Positions 48,448-60,509 of a stretch of DNA of 64,000 nt are shown piece by piece. The stretch spans positions 684,389 to 748,388 of the forward strand of contig NC_035174.2 of NCBI RefSeq assembly GCF_001659605.2, in the 5' to 3' direction. Each line of letters opens with the position of its first letter. The stretch's first letter is position 1. The position numbers and the translations under genes are program-made. A model generated the notes under the pieces. The model was not told the origin of the DNA and made no database searches. It saw nothing but the letters and a program-made list of their open reading frames with translations. Source of the DNA: Manihot esculenta (taxonomy: Eukaryota; Streptophyta; Magnoliopsida; Malpighiales; Euphorbiaceae).

Positions 48448-50065
48448 ATGGTGAAGAAGAAACAAAAGCAAAAGATAGTGTTGCCACCGGAATTGCCGCC
48501 TGAGATATCTGAGGATGAAATTGAGGTCTCCGATGAGGACTTGCAATTCGTCAATGAGAACAGAGATTATGCTGGCTTTGTTTCTCGCTTGGACACTGAT
48601 ACCATCACCAGGTACTGCCTCTTCTTCGTATCTCTCTCTCACTCTCTATATTTAATTTGACGGTGTTATGTGTCACAAGGCATGTTACTCGCGTTGCTGA
48701 TTTGGAAGGAGATGATTTAGAAGCAGCTTATGAGAAGCGGCTGCGGAGGAAGTCACAGCAGAAAAAAGTGGAGGAAGAGGGCCTCCAAGTTGATCCTGTT
48801 GATGCTCTTCCTGTAAAGACTTTAGATGGAAAAGTTTACTACCGGACATGTAATTTTCCCCCTCTCCACTGACTTAGTTTTCTCATCAATTTCTTTTAAT
48901 TGTTTGATTGTTTCGGAGGAGACGTTTGATTATGAGAGTGCAACGTTGTTATATGGAGCAGTGTCTAAGACAACAGAAAAATCTGAAAATGGTCGGGACA
49001 CAGATGATGAGAAGGATGATTCCGGCGCTGATAAGGGTATACTGAGATTAACGAAAGCAGAAAGGAGGGCGAAGCTAAAAAAAAGCAAGAAAGAGGCTAA
49101 GAAACAAGGGAAGGAATTGGAGAAAACAGAAGAAGTGCAAGAAACTCCACAAGCATCTGTGCTGGTATTGTCTGATTGGAGTTGCCATGCATTCTTGTTT
49201 TCTGGCATTAGTATGAAGTGTGCTATTTTTCTGAGTCCTGTTGGAAAACTGTGCTTTTGGAAATGAAATCAAAATGCTCTAAATGTAAGATGTCATTATA
49301 GTTAACTAGTCTTATATAGATAAGGACGAATAATGTTGTTTTACTTGCAATGTTTGCCTTATCTTTTTCTAGGCTGTTATATAGTCGTAACAAGCACAAA
49401 AACTATGTTTAGTTTTTCTCCTGGTTCTTCCGAGCAAACATTTTACAGTGCTCCATTGCATTTTAATGTTTGCTTAATTTTATTCTAACTCATACTTGTG
49501 CTCTTTCAAATAAAAAATGCTCGTCCTTAAACCTCAAAGCAATTGCATTTTTGGTTTGGCACCTGTTTCCTTCTTCCTCATGCAAGACCTATTCAACATT
49601 TTGCTGGAATTTTTATTCTTTTTTCTTGCACATGCCAATGGACGTAGGATTTATTTTTGGCTGTCTGCTGATTTATTTTAACTAGTTGCATTTTGTTTGT
49701 CTATGCATTTTGTTTGATTTGTATTGTTTTTGTTCATTCTTTTTAGTAGACCACAGAAATCTCTGATTCTTTTGTTTTGAGAATCTCATAAGACACCATG
49801 CACTTTATTCGTTAGGCCAAGGTCAAAAAAGATCTCACTGCTGAAGAAATGTTTGAAAACAAGAAGCTTAAACTGGCAGAGATGGGTATCGCATTACTGG
49901 CAGATCCAGAGTTGAATATAAAAACTCTGAAAGAGATGTTGCAATTCTGTAAAGACGATGATCATGCTATTGTTAAACTTGCATTGTTATCCTTGTTAGC
50001 TGTATTTAAAGACATTATTCCAGGGTAAGGTTTCTTCATCTTTTTTAGTTATGTTTCCTGACTTG

Positions 50066-50102
<37 letters not shown>

Positions 50103-53100
50103 ACACACACACACACAAGAATGTAATATCTCATACTTTTTTCAAATGCACATGACAGCTACCGGATTAGGCTTCCTACTGAGAAGGAGCTAGAAATGAA
50201 AGTTTCCAAGGATGTTAAGAAGATGCGGTACTATGAATCTACACTTCTATCTGCATACAAGGTCTAACTTCGCACCCTTTTTATGAAGAACGGTCAATTT
50301 TATTTACCTGATCTTTCTTAATGAAACTGGGCTTTCTGTTCTTTCAATTTGGGTCTTCTGCAATTTTCCAAAATAATGGAGCACTTCTATCAAAAAGTTG
50401 CTTATCTCCATTTTTTTTTGCATTCAGTTTCAATTAACTTGATGTCTACCTTTGTACTCCCTTGGCATCATCAATACTGTAAGGTTGCAACTTATATTTT
50501 GATTTACCTTTTATTGGATTCATGTTGACAGGTGTACTTGCAGAAGTTGATGGTGTTAGAGAAACAGTCCATGTTCCAGCATGTGGCAGTTCGCTGCATT
50601 TGTACTTTGCTTGAAGCAGCCCCTCATTTCAACTTTCGTGAAAATTTGTTAGGTGCTGTGGTTGAAAACATAGGCTCTTCAGATGATGTCATAAGGTTTT
50701 GCTATAATATCTTCTTTTTCCTGTTCTTTTTAGAACTTCCTGTTCTAATATATTTGTTTTGGGGGGGGGGGTTTCAAGGTGGAGGCCCCTGAAGAAGTGA
50801 TGAGATGATTTTTGCTGAAATATTAAAGGAAAACCTTAATTACTGTTGATTTAGTTATTTAGCAAATTACCATATTGTAGGTTAGGCCGGTGTTTCAAAA
50901 AACCCATGCATTATCTGCCCCATATCTTGTATCAGTCCAAATATAATTGTGCGGCTAATACTGAAGTTACGTCTACCCAAATTTATAAAAGGTCAAATTT
51001 TTGTTCATATGTCCATTTCCCATGTGATAATTTATACTGTAATTATGCTTTTTCAACTGCCTATGTCATTTATGGCTTCAATGAATCAGCCCCCTAGAGT
51101 TGTTTAATGGATGCTTCTTTCACATATGCAATACTCGTAGCTAGTTTTAATACTTTTGGATATGTCTATGGTTTTAATTCAATTATGTTAACACTACTTT
51201 TTAACAGGAGACTTTGTTGTGCTACTATTAAGTCACTTTTTACCAATGAGGGAAAGCACGGCGGTCAAGCTACTGTAGAGGCTGTTCGGTTGATAGCTGA
51301 TCTTATTAAAGCTCATGATTGTCAATTGCATCCAGATTCTGTTGAGGTACAAAAAAACTTTCTTAGCTGTTTTTAGATGTGATCTAATACCTTGAGACCT
51401 GGTTTATTTAGTTTAACCTAGTCTTGGAGAAGTTACAGAATTGATATGTTCAGCGTAGGCTCTTGTGACTATTTTTTTTAATAGAGGTCAAAATTTCAAA
51501 CCTTTATTGTATTGTCAAAATAATTCATTCCCCCTGCTAGAGATAAAAGAATTAGCGGACATTATCAACTTCATATAGCAGCTTCCTGGAGATTTGCTAC
51601 CCTAGGATTGGGTACTTATTTGACAGAAGTTCAAAGGAAAGTGGCATTATCACTTGCCACGTGTCTGATACCTTTAACAAATTCAGGTTTATGCGTATTA
51701 TGGAACATTCCTCTCATTCTTTGCATGCATGGATTTGGTGGATACGATTTGACGCATTCATATCTTGCTGAACTTACAATTACATGACAAAGAATAATCT
51801 CTTCCAGGCCCTGTTCCATATATAATGCTGCTACTGTAGTGGTTGAAAAGATGATATAGAGGATAAAAAGTGTCTGGCATATTTGTGCACTAGATTATTG
51901 GGTATCAATGTTGAAATTTTCGAGCTCTACAAAGAATAGTTAGAATACTTTTGAACTTTTTTCCTTCCTGTTGTCTTTTTGGTATTTTGTTTATATCCTC
52001 ATTTCATTTGTAAATACCCTATTAGGTATTCTTGTCATTATCCTTTGATGAAGATCTTGGAAAGCCTGAAGAAGAAGACAAGGAAAATAAAGTTAGAAAC
52101 AAGAAAAACAAGAAGAGAAAGAATAATGAGGAGCCAAGTCAATTGCAAGAAAATGATAGAAAAAGAAGTAGGAAAGAACTGATGGCAAAAATGAGGGAGG
52201 AGGTACTTGCTGTTATTTATAAATCAACATCTTGATGTTCTTTGTTTTCTGCTTGTAATGATCATGTTATGGCTTTAAACAGGTTACTGCTGATTACAAG
52301 GCTGCTGCTTTTACCACAGATGTTAAGGACCAGAAAAGGTTGCAATCAGAGACACTTTCTGCTGTTTTTGAGACATATTTTCGTATCTTGAAGCACACTA
52401 TGCTGTCAACCACAGCCAGGTTTGTTCCTAGATTATAAATTGGCTGTTAGATTCTCTTTAGCATTAAAAATAAAGGGGATATTCCTACTTTATCCGACCT
52501 CATCGTGCTGGTCTCATTTTATCGCATTGATATGACTTCATTAGAGCAACTGTAATTTCTTCAATTTAATTTGGCATGTCTGGTTGATGCTTAACAGAAA
52601 CTTCAAGAACGGATAGTTGGAGAAAATCTAACTACAGAATGTGTATCTAATTGAGAAATGCTTTATCCGCCATTCTTTTGGTTAGAAATTCATTTATAAA
52701 AGATTTGTTTACTTCCTCATCAATTTCACTTCCATGATTACTATATTGTTCAGTCCAGACGCAAATGATCATTTAGTTGCCAATGCTCCTGGGGCCCACC
52801 CTCTGCTTGCACCTTCTCTGGATGGATTGGGAAAGTTTTCTCATCTACTAGATCTTGATTACATTGGGGATCTTATGAATTATCTGAAAAAGCTTGCTGG
52901 TGGCGATACTACATCCAACTCCTCAGAAAAAAGTTCAAAGCACTTGACCGTTTCCGAACGCCTTCAATGCTGCATTGTTGCCTTTAAAGTGATGAGGAGC
53001 AATCTAGATGCCCTAAATGTTGATTTACAGGGCTTCTTTGTGTTGCTGTATAATATTATTCTCGAGTACAGACCTGGAAGGTTTGCACTGCCTATGTTCC

Positions 53101-54175
53101 ATATGGAACTGCAATTGTTCCTTAATTCTTGAATCTTCTCATTTGGGTTGTAACATGCTTTGGCAGAGACCAGGGTGAAGTATTAGCAGAAGCTTTGAAG
53201 ATTATGTTATGTGAAGACAGACAGCATGACATGCAAAAGGCTGCTGCATTTGTAAAACGTTTGGCCACAGTCTCACTGTGCTTTGGATCAGCTGAATCCA
53301 TGGCTGGTCTGTTATAATTCCCTTTGCCATCCAACTCTTTTTTGAAGATCTTTTGGCCTCTGTTCGTTTACCTCTATGTTTTGGAATATTTTTGCAGCTT
53401 TGGTAACTTTGAAGTATCTCCTTCAGAAGAATGTTAAATGCCGGAATCTATTAGAAAATGATGCAGGGGGTGGCTCAGTTTCAGGTTCTGCTGCGGTAAG
53501 CTTTCTTATCATTTATAGATTTAGAATGCATATGCCCTTTTATTCTTATCATGAACTTATTTTATGATATGCAATTAAGCTATCACATATTCTGTCAACG
53601 GCTGTGATAAGGTATCTTGACTTTAAGTTTTATGCCTCGTTCCCTGAAGTATAGACCCCATGGATTAAAGTTCCTTGTTTGATTGCAATAATAACGTGCA
53701 GAAATATCAGCCATATGCCTCGGACCCTAATTTAAGTGGTGCACTTGCTTCGGTCCTTTGGGAACTCAATCTTCTGTCCAAGCATTACCATCCAGCAGTT
53801 TCAAACATGGCTTCAAGCATTTCAAGCATGAGCACTTCTCGTAACCAAGTTTATCTCTCCTCAATATCTCCTCAGCAAGCTTTTACAGACTTGTCGCTTG
53901 AGAGGGAGTTGCTCAACCCAAAATACGACATTGGAAAACTAATTATCAAGAGGAAAAAGGGGTCTTCTAAGGTGACTGCCAGTAGCATTGGCGGATCTGT
54001 AGATAAAAGTTCAGCTGATGAAGAGGAGTTGAAAAAGAAACTTTCTGATCATTTTATGCTCCTCCGTGATTTCAAAGAGAACGGGAGATTAAGGGGCGAG
54101 TTAGACCGTGCTACGTTAGCCCTACAATTATATGATGAATATAAGAAGCAAAAGAGAAAAAGCCGGAAGGCTTAG
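48448..54175 (+). CDS. NOC3: Nucleolar complex protein 3 (NOC3), 13 exons
   Basis: Exons by GT-AG sites and phase are 48448-48611, 48680-48849, 48962-49164, 49816-50024, 50159-50261, 50532-50695, 51208-51346, 52026-52202, 52283-52419, 52754-53080, 53167-53306, 53398-53495 and 53702-54175. All phases join and give 834 aa, close to the Arabidopsis homologue as I recall it. The N-terminus is charged (MVKKKQKQK then acidic), followed by a Lys/Glu coiled stretch. The NOC3 domain starts near LTAEEMFENKKLKLAEMG, and the CBF/Mak21-type domain occupies the C-terminal third, ending in a Lys/Arg-rich tail. In yeast Noc3 works with Noc2 in export and maturation of pre-60S subunits and also in replication licensing. 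The ATG at 48448 is favoured because it precedes the conserved basic start; the frame is open upstream. Exon 2's donor and the 68-bp first intron are the least certain. Confidence 0.88.
50065..50117 (+). repeat. Compound (CT)n(GC)n(AC)n microsatellite in a NOC3 intron
   Basis: About 13 CT units, then CGCGCGCG, then about 8 AC units, between exons 4 and 5. The GC/AC part alternates purine and pyrimidine. Confidence 0.95.
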
Positions 54176-56317
54176 TACCAAGAACCACAAGAAGTGAGCA
54201 TCCAATATTTTAGGTGTTGGATTTTTTGTTGTTGTTGTTGGAACCGTAATCAAGCCGAGTATTGAGCATCGTGAAGCTCATATCTGATTTGTTTGCGCTT
54301 AATTCGAGCCTAAAGGCTCTTTTTTTTTAGCTTAACATATTATTTCCATATCTCTTAAATTACTTCCTAACTTTAAATTAGGGTTTTGCCAGTTAGCTAG
54401 CGTTTAACTATGGCTTGTCCAGATCCTTGAATTAAGGCGACATTAATCGATTTAATGCCTTTGAATCCGAGATTAGACCACAGAAATAGGGAAAACTGTC
54501 CAGTCCATCTTTTACTATGAAGAATGATTCTGGAAGATTGCTTCGCTGTATAGCATTATAGATTGCAAGAAAGAGAGAATGAGTGCAAGTGAACCCAAAT
54601 CACTTAAAAAATGAATATTGATGATGAGAGGAATTCTCGATCTTCAAGTCCGTAGTAGGTAGCATGTGTTTGAAACGAAAGGAATGCTGCCCAGTTACGG
54701 TTATTAGCATAAAAAATATATATCTCTATATAACGACCACATTGTTATAATTATTATTTTTAATAATATTAATTTACAGAAGCCACAGTCATCATTTGCT
54801 AAGAAGATCTCCAATGCGAGCAATTGAATTGCATGACACGATATAACGAGACCTCTCAATCATTAAAACCTCATCCCATGTGGGTTTTATCCGGATATCA
54901 AGGACGTACAGTTTCATGGTACTGTAGCAGCACGTGTAAAGTATGAGTGGTTCTCACTTGTTGATTTGTGATTAATATATTGAATCGTAGTATTTGTGTG
55001 GGTAGTTTATAGTACGTGAATTAGTTGGCGAATCTGTGTACAGCTTGTGTATATATTCCTTCATTAATTATAATTACAGAATAAAAATGATGCTGCTTAT
55101 TCATACACAGTTGAGATTTTGTATTATATGACGCAGATGCTTCAATATCATTAATTATATTATTCATAAATTACACAACAAATATCCTTAATAAATTAGA
55201 ATTTATAATCTATAACTTAAAAATCTTGTATCTCCTACTCATACTTTATTTTTTTAATGGATCCAAAGAAAATCCTGTATTTAAGAAAGCTATTAAAACT
55301 AATTTTAAAAAACTCTAATGTTAGACTAAATATTTTTATGTATACTCAATATAATTGCATTTATAGAAACACTGGTGGCAATTATCAGACGTGAGCATCA
55401 CTCTTTATACGATTTGAGATCTTCATCTTTTTATGCTCAAACATTGAGATTAATAGTTACGCATGCATTTCCAACTTCAATTATACTATCTCTTTTTCTA
55501 AACTCAATTCTAATAATTAATATAATAAAATATTTTTCAATCAATTGAAACATTTTCCTTATACTTAATTTGGGGAGCTGCCAAATTTTATAAGTCAAAT
55601 TAAACTAATTAAGTCAAGTAATTAATTAAAGAGTGAAGTCACACATTTCGGTGGGTGTTGAAATTTTTTTCTCATCATCAACATCCAATTGCTCGGATCA
55701 TCAGGGGATTAATATGCTTACATTTGCTGCTTTAAAATATAATTGTATTTTTTATTTTTTTTTGTTGGTGGTGGTGAGTATTGGTTGAGACGAATTTCGG
55801 TGGCGGACAGCCCCAGAGAGCTTCTTGTCCACATTCTGTTTGTCGGGTTCAGACAGCGTATCGTGAACGTGAGTCCATAGTTTGCTTCATCTAATTAATC
55901 ATCAGTTAATCTGGTGGAGTAATTCTCCAATGTAATTACTGTATTTAGTTTTTTTTTTTTTTCAAAAAAAGAGCTTCTGTTTTTTACTAATTACAAACAT
56001 AATTTTATTATTAGATACATTTTAAACATACAATATTCATGCGAATTATATACACACTAATTAACTTTAATCATGGTAGAATACTGTGTCAATTAAGGTG
56101 ATCAAAACCATACACCAACCCTAAAGAACAACCAAGTAATCAAGTGTAACAAAATTTCCATGAATATATGTTTGTTTATTCATAATCCCAAATTTACCGA
56201 ACCTAATTTGACATCATTTGTAGGTGGTGGAGATGTTCTGAAATTTAATAAAAAAATAGATTCAAGGTGTATTTTGGTAAATATAATTTGATTTGTTTTT
56301 TTTTGACTTTCTTTATT
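54176..56317. other. NOC3 3' flank and AT-rich intergenic DNA, no gene seen
   Basis: A probable 3' UTR follows the stop (GTTGTTGTTG at about 54224). A patch of mixed composition at 55770-55890 shows no coding frame that I recognise. Confidence 0.5.
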
Positions 56318-56322
56318 CCTTT
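56318..56322 (+). repeat. Left target duplication of solo LTR 2
   Basis: CCTTT, repeated at 58733-58737. Confidence 0.9.
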
Positions 56323-58732
56323 TGTAATACCCGGCTAGATTCCGGCATCGGAATCCCTACCTTCCGGCGGAATCTCCGTTGGAATATGGAATTTTGATGA
56401 TGCCAGAGTCTTCTAGAGGGGTAAAATGTGATTTCTAAAATGATTTTTACCAATTTCATGGTTTTAAATGAAAAAGAACTTAGTTTTGAAAAGAAAAGAC
56501 CAAGGAGGCATTTGCCAGGTTCGGCCGCCGAAAGTGAAGTTCGGCCGCCGAACATGGAAAGGGTTCGGGAGCGCCTTTGACCTCCGAAAGTCTTGTTTGA
56601 ACGAGCCAAGGTTCGGCCGCCGAAAGTCAAGTTCGGCCGCCGAACATGCATGAGTTTAGGGGGCACGTTAGGCCGCCGAAGGTCTTCGACCAGGCCACCT
56701 ATAAAGGGCCCTCAGATCGGAAATGGGCAAGTTTTCTCCCCCTTTCTCGAGCTCAGAGTTTTCAAGCTTAGATCAGAGTTTTGGGAGCTTGGAGATCCAA
56801 GGAGTAGTTTCCTCCCATCTCCAAGTTAGAGCTCGCACAAACCCTCGATCTTCAAGAGGTAAGTGTGGATCTATGCTTTCCTTTACGTTTCATGAAGTTT
56901 TAAGTGAGTTTTAAGAGGTTTTGATGGTTGAGTATGGGTAGATATGCATGTTAGGGTTTATGTGGGTTTTATGCCCAATGTATGATAATGTATGTTCATG
57001 TGATGTTTGTGTTGGGGTTTAAGTTAGTTTTCAAGCCCCTTGAGCATGTGGGAGAGAGTATGCATGATTGGGAGAGAGTATGTGAGGGTTGGTTTGTTTT
57101 GATGGTTTTAGCCTATGTGGGTCATAAGCTATCTATGTATGCTTTAGATGTTGTTTTTAGGAGTTTAAGCTTGTTTAAGCTCCTTTGTGCATGGTTAAGG
57201 ATGTATGCATGTGTTTGAGAAGTTGGGTGCTTGTTTTGGGGTGTATGGAAGGTTTGGGAGGCTTGAAATGCACAAAGGCTGAGTTCTGGATGAACTCAGG
57301 TTCGGCCGCCGAAGGTGGTTTCGGCCGCCGAACCTGCCTGAGGATGCATGGATTGGCCGCCTAACCTTGCCCCCGAAAGTTGAGTTTTGGCTTGAAAGCA
57401 GACTTTCGGCCGCCGAAGGTAATGTTCGGCCGCCGAAAGTGCCTGACTTTCGTCTCTGGAGAGTGGGTTCGGCCGCCGAAGGTGCCCCCGAACCTGCCTG
57501 ACTTTCGTCTCTGGAAGGGACCTTCGGCCGCCGAAGGTGCCGCCGAAAGTGCCCTGTCCAGCCTTTTCATGAGTGTTTTCTATGCATGTTTAAGTGGTGC
57601 TTTAGGGGGGTTTTTGGGAAGTTCTTTATGAGTTGTTTAGAGTATGTTTGGCACCTCACTGGAGTCCACCTGTGTAAGATCAGACCCGAGGAACCGAGGT
57701 ATTTAGCAGCGTTAACTGCTTCAGAGTTAGTCCAGAGCTAGCCAGAGGTGAGTGGAACTAACCCTTATGTTTTAAATCAAATGTTTTCAGCATGTTCAAG
57801 CATGTTCATGCATCATGAATACCATGTTATGAAATAGGTTGTTTGCATTAGAATTCACGAATATGATGCATTGCATAATACGATGATGATGATGCGGATG
57901 GATACTGGATGACTCTCTGGCCCTCAGTATGTATGACATGATATGAAATGATATGATATGGCTTGTATGATATGATATGAGATGAGAAGCCCAGGTGTGG
58001 CCGTATCACCCCTGGCATAGAGTATGAGAAGTCCAGGTGTGGCCGTATCGCCCCTGGCATAGAGTATGTGAAGTCCAGGCGTGGCCGTATCGCCCCTGGC
58101 ATAGAGTATTGTTGACTTGTTATGGTACGAGATTAATATGTAGAGGGCTATTGGTGACAGATTCATCCTTGAGGTGATATATTTGTGATGTGACGCATTT
58201 CATGATAGCATACGTTAAAATGAACTGTTTTCTTTTATGGTTTCTGCTCACTGGGCCCTAACCCCCAGGCTTGCAGGGTCAGAGGTAGTTCAGGAAGACG
58301 ACGAGATTTGGTCATGGTTATGTTATGTAATAGAATTAGTAGTGGACATGATGTAATGTAAAGTTATGTAATGATGTAAAAGAGTTATGTTGTAAATAAT
58401 GATATTATGTTTTATGTTCAGAGTTATAGTATTGTGCTTGGCCCGAGTTGGATAATCCCTTTGTACATGAGTTTTATTTTATGTTATTGCATGTGATGGA
58501 CCGAGTTTGACATAGGGTATGCTGACCCTAGGGGTTCTATGAGTTCAGTCATAGTGCATACACAGGTCAAACTGGTTAAAGGTAAGGTTTTAAATGTTTA
58601 TGAAAATGTTTGATCATGTTTGGGATTATACCAGCTGTACAGGATGCATAGTAGGCTTGCTACGGGTCCCGGCGGCCTTATGTCGATCTGGATCCTAGCG
58701 CCGGTAGCGGTCCGGATTTCCGGGTCGTTACA
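56323..58732 (+). mobile_element. Solo LTR 2 of the chromovirus family
   Basis: A 2410-bp LTR from TGTAATACCCGG to GGGTCGTTACA is bounded by the 5-bp duplication CCTTT. It contains TTCGGC-C-GCCGAA palindromes in two clusters (56520-56690 and 57300-57550), the donor-like sites AAGAGGTAAG (about 56855) and CCAGAGGTGAGT (about 57740), and a 42-bp minisatellite. It is diverged from A-C and represents an older insertion. Confidence 0.93.
57986..58111 (+). repeat. 42-bp minisatellite, three units, in solo LTR 2
   Basis: Units begin GAAGYCCAGG at 57986, 58028 and 58070 and contain GTGGCCGTATCRCCCCTGGC. It sits at the same place as the different repeats in the LTRs of A, B and C. Confidence 0.92.
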
Positions 58733-58737
58733 CCTTT
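58733..58737 (+). repeat. Right target duplication of solo LTR 2
   Basis: CCTTT, matching 56318-56322. Confidence 0.9.
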
Positions 58738-59400
58738 TCTCTTTTGTCTTCTAATTACGTGTAACCGTCGTCCTCTACTGTCACAATTACTTTAGCCATA
58801 CGTATAGACGTACTGTGTCATTTCTTATCGTCAAACGGCCATTTAATTCCATCCGACGCCATGTGGATACAATCTCGAGTGTCACAGGATTTGCTGTCTT
58901 ATAGGGCTAAAAGGATAAATATGGTTAGACCTCCCATGCGTAGACTCGAACTCAGTACAGCTAATCAAAGCGAAGTTTGGGATTGCATGTGAAGCAGACC
59001 TATATATTGAGTCTCAACAGAGTTAAGGCTTGACTTTTCAAGCATGAGCTCAACTAGGGCCAGAGTGTCCAGGACCCAGTTATCATCAGGTGCCCCTTTA
59101 CCTTCTCATAAATTATTTCATAATTAATGAATGGGTAAATTCTGAAATTTCAATTATTACTGCGCGACTCTAGGAGAGTTTTTGTCAAAACGTCTCCTCT
59201 TCGTCTTTATCCATTTTAAATTTACGCTCTTGCTTTCACTTGCTGCTCTACCTCTTACGGTGTTTCTACTATCTTTCCCTTTCTCTTCTCTATAAATCCT
59301 GCATTTCCAATATGAGGTACGTCCTACTATTCTCATAGCTTCTACTAGGATTCTCAATGTAGTGGGTCTGATGTCCTCTATCACCTCTTTCTCTTTTTTT
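58738..59400. other. Unassigned flank of the Tat-type element
   Basis: No gene recognised. This may include the 3' LTR of the decayed minus-strand element to its right, but no second LTR copy is in the window to confirm it. Confidence 0.35.
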
Positions 59401-59420
59401 TTCCACTACTTTTCCAGTGA

Positions 59421-60340
59421 CTATTCTAACACTATCATCTATAGAATTAGAGCTCCCTTACCTTACGAGCGGATCGTTCTCCCTTATCCACCTCTAGCGG
59501 GTTTGATAGACGCTCAGTAAGGGCATAACTTGGTCTTTTTTATCAAACAGTGCGATTTCAGACTGACCTTCCCTTTTACCCCTTTCTTTATTGAGGTCTT
59601 CCGTCATTTTAGTTTGTCTCCTCGGATGCTATCCCCCAATTTTATCTTGTTCATGTGTTGTTTCAAGTCCGTTTTCCTATACTGGAGTTTTGCCCCTTCT
59701 ATTGAGTTGTTCTGCACCTTCTTTCACCTCGTTAAGTCTACCCACGAAGTTTTATTACTTCGATCCTCAGGCCGGGCTGTCCATATTTGTTGGGTATAAG
59801 AATTTGATAAAAGGTTGAGAGAATTTTATAGTTGTCAAGCTAAAGAGAGGTCATGGATCAATTGGGATATCAACCTCTTCTGGGGAGAGGTTCCTCAAGG
59901 CTGTAACGACCTTCCTAGATTAAGCCTAGTGGACCAAATTTATCTTTTTTGACTAATTTTTAAAGAAAAAATATGACGTCGAGAAGTGCATGTTTATGTC
60001 TGACTTGTGGGACTGCCAGGAAGCTGGTATTCTTTTCTAGTTTTCTTTCTTTTAATGTTTTTCTTTCATTGTTTTGAGCTCCAACTGGATTGGTATTTTC
60101 TTTTCAGCTTCCGTTGTACCGATGGGCACCATCAAGCTTTCCAAGAATTTCACCCTGTCCCAGAAGAGCATGAAGACAACTCTGGCCACTTTTAAGGCTA
60201 ACAAATTCATAGTTGATGTGACCCAGGAGATTTTCCAGGCCGCAGACCTTGCATCTGCAGCTCGTCGCTCTGCCTCTGCCCCTACGCCTTCCTTGACTTT
60301 GGTACTAATTTTTCAACAGCAGCTCTCTTTCTAGTGGCTT
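59421..60340 (+). pseudogene. Antisense extra ORF of a Tat-lineage Ty3-gypsy element
   Basis: The plus-strand frame at about 59530-59799 contains FPFTPFFIEVFRHFSLSPRM and SPNFILFMCCF, then PSIELFCTFFHL. This pattern (LPLHPFF-E--- then L-PN-W then P---LF--FF) fits the domain annotated as 'putative plant transposon protein, gypsy type'. A second frame (60122-60334) has MGTIKLSKNFTLSQKSMKTT and an Ala/Ser-rich tail. Tat-lineage elements such as maize Grande have an antisense ORF between pol and the 3' LTR, which is just where this lies. Stops interrupt it. The assignment is by pattern and position. Confidence 0.5.
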
Positions 60341-60509
60341 CTAATCTTCTCAGGGTTAGGTCCTCAACCTTCAAGTTCCTCTTTAATACTGAGCTGCCTT
60401 CTGCCTGGTTGTTCGTACTTGTGCTTCATCTCTGATCTCTTCTAGGGTATCCAGATTACTTCTCAATTTCTCACCATTGGTACTTTCATCATTGAATTGG
60501 ACTCGGTGT

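Noticed and set aside
53675..53701. Extension of the last NOC3 exon upstream of 53702
   Set aside because: The frame is open there, but ACGTGCAG is a good acceptor and phase with exon 12 is kept only from 53702.
57848..58102. Minus-strand frames with repeated PGAIRPHLDF
   Set aside because: They translate the 42-bp minisatellite of solo LTR 2 and are not a gene.
58905..58970. B-box-like GAGTTCGAGTCTACG on the minus strand, hinting at a tRNA or SINE
   Set aside because: No A box, cloverleaf or poly(A)/T end could be recognised nearby.
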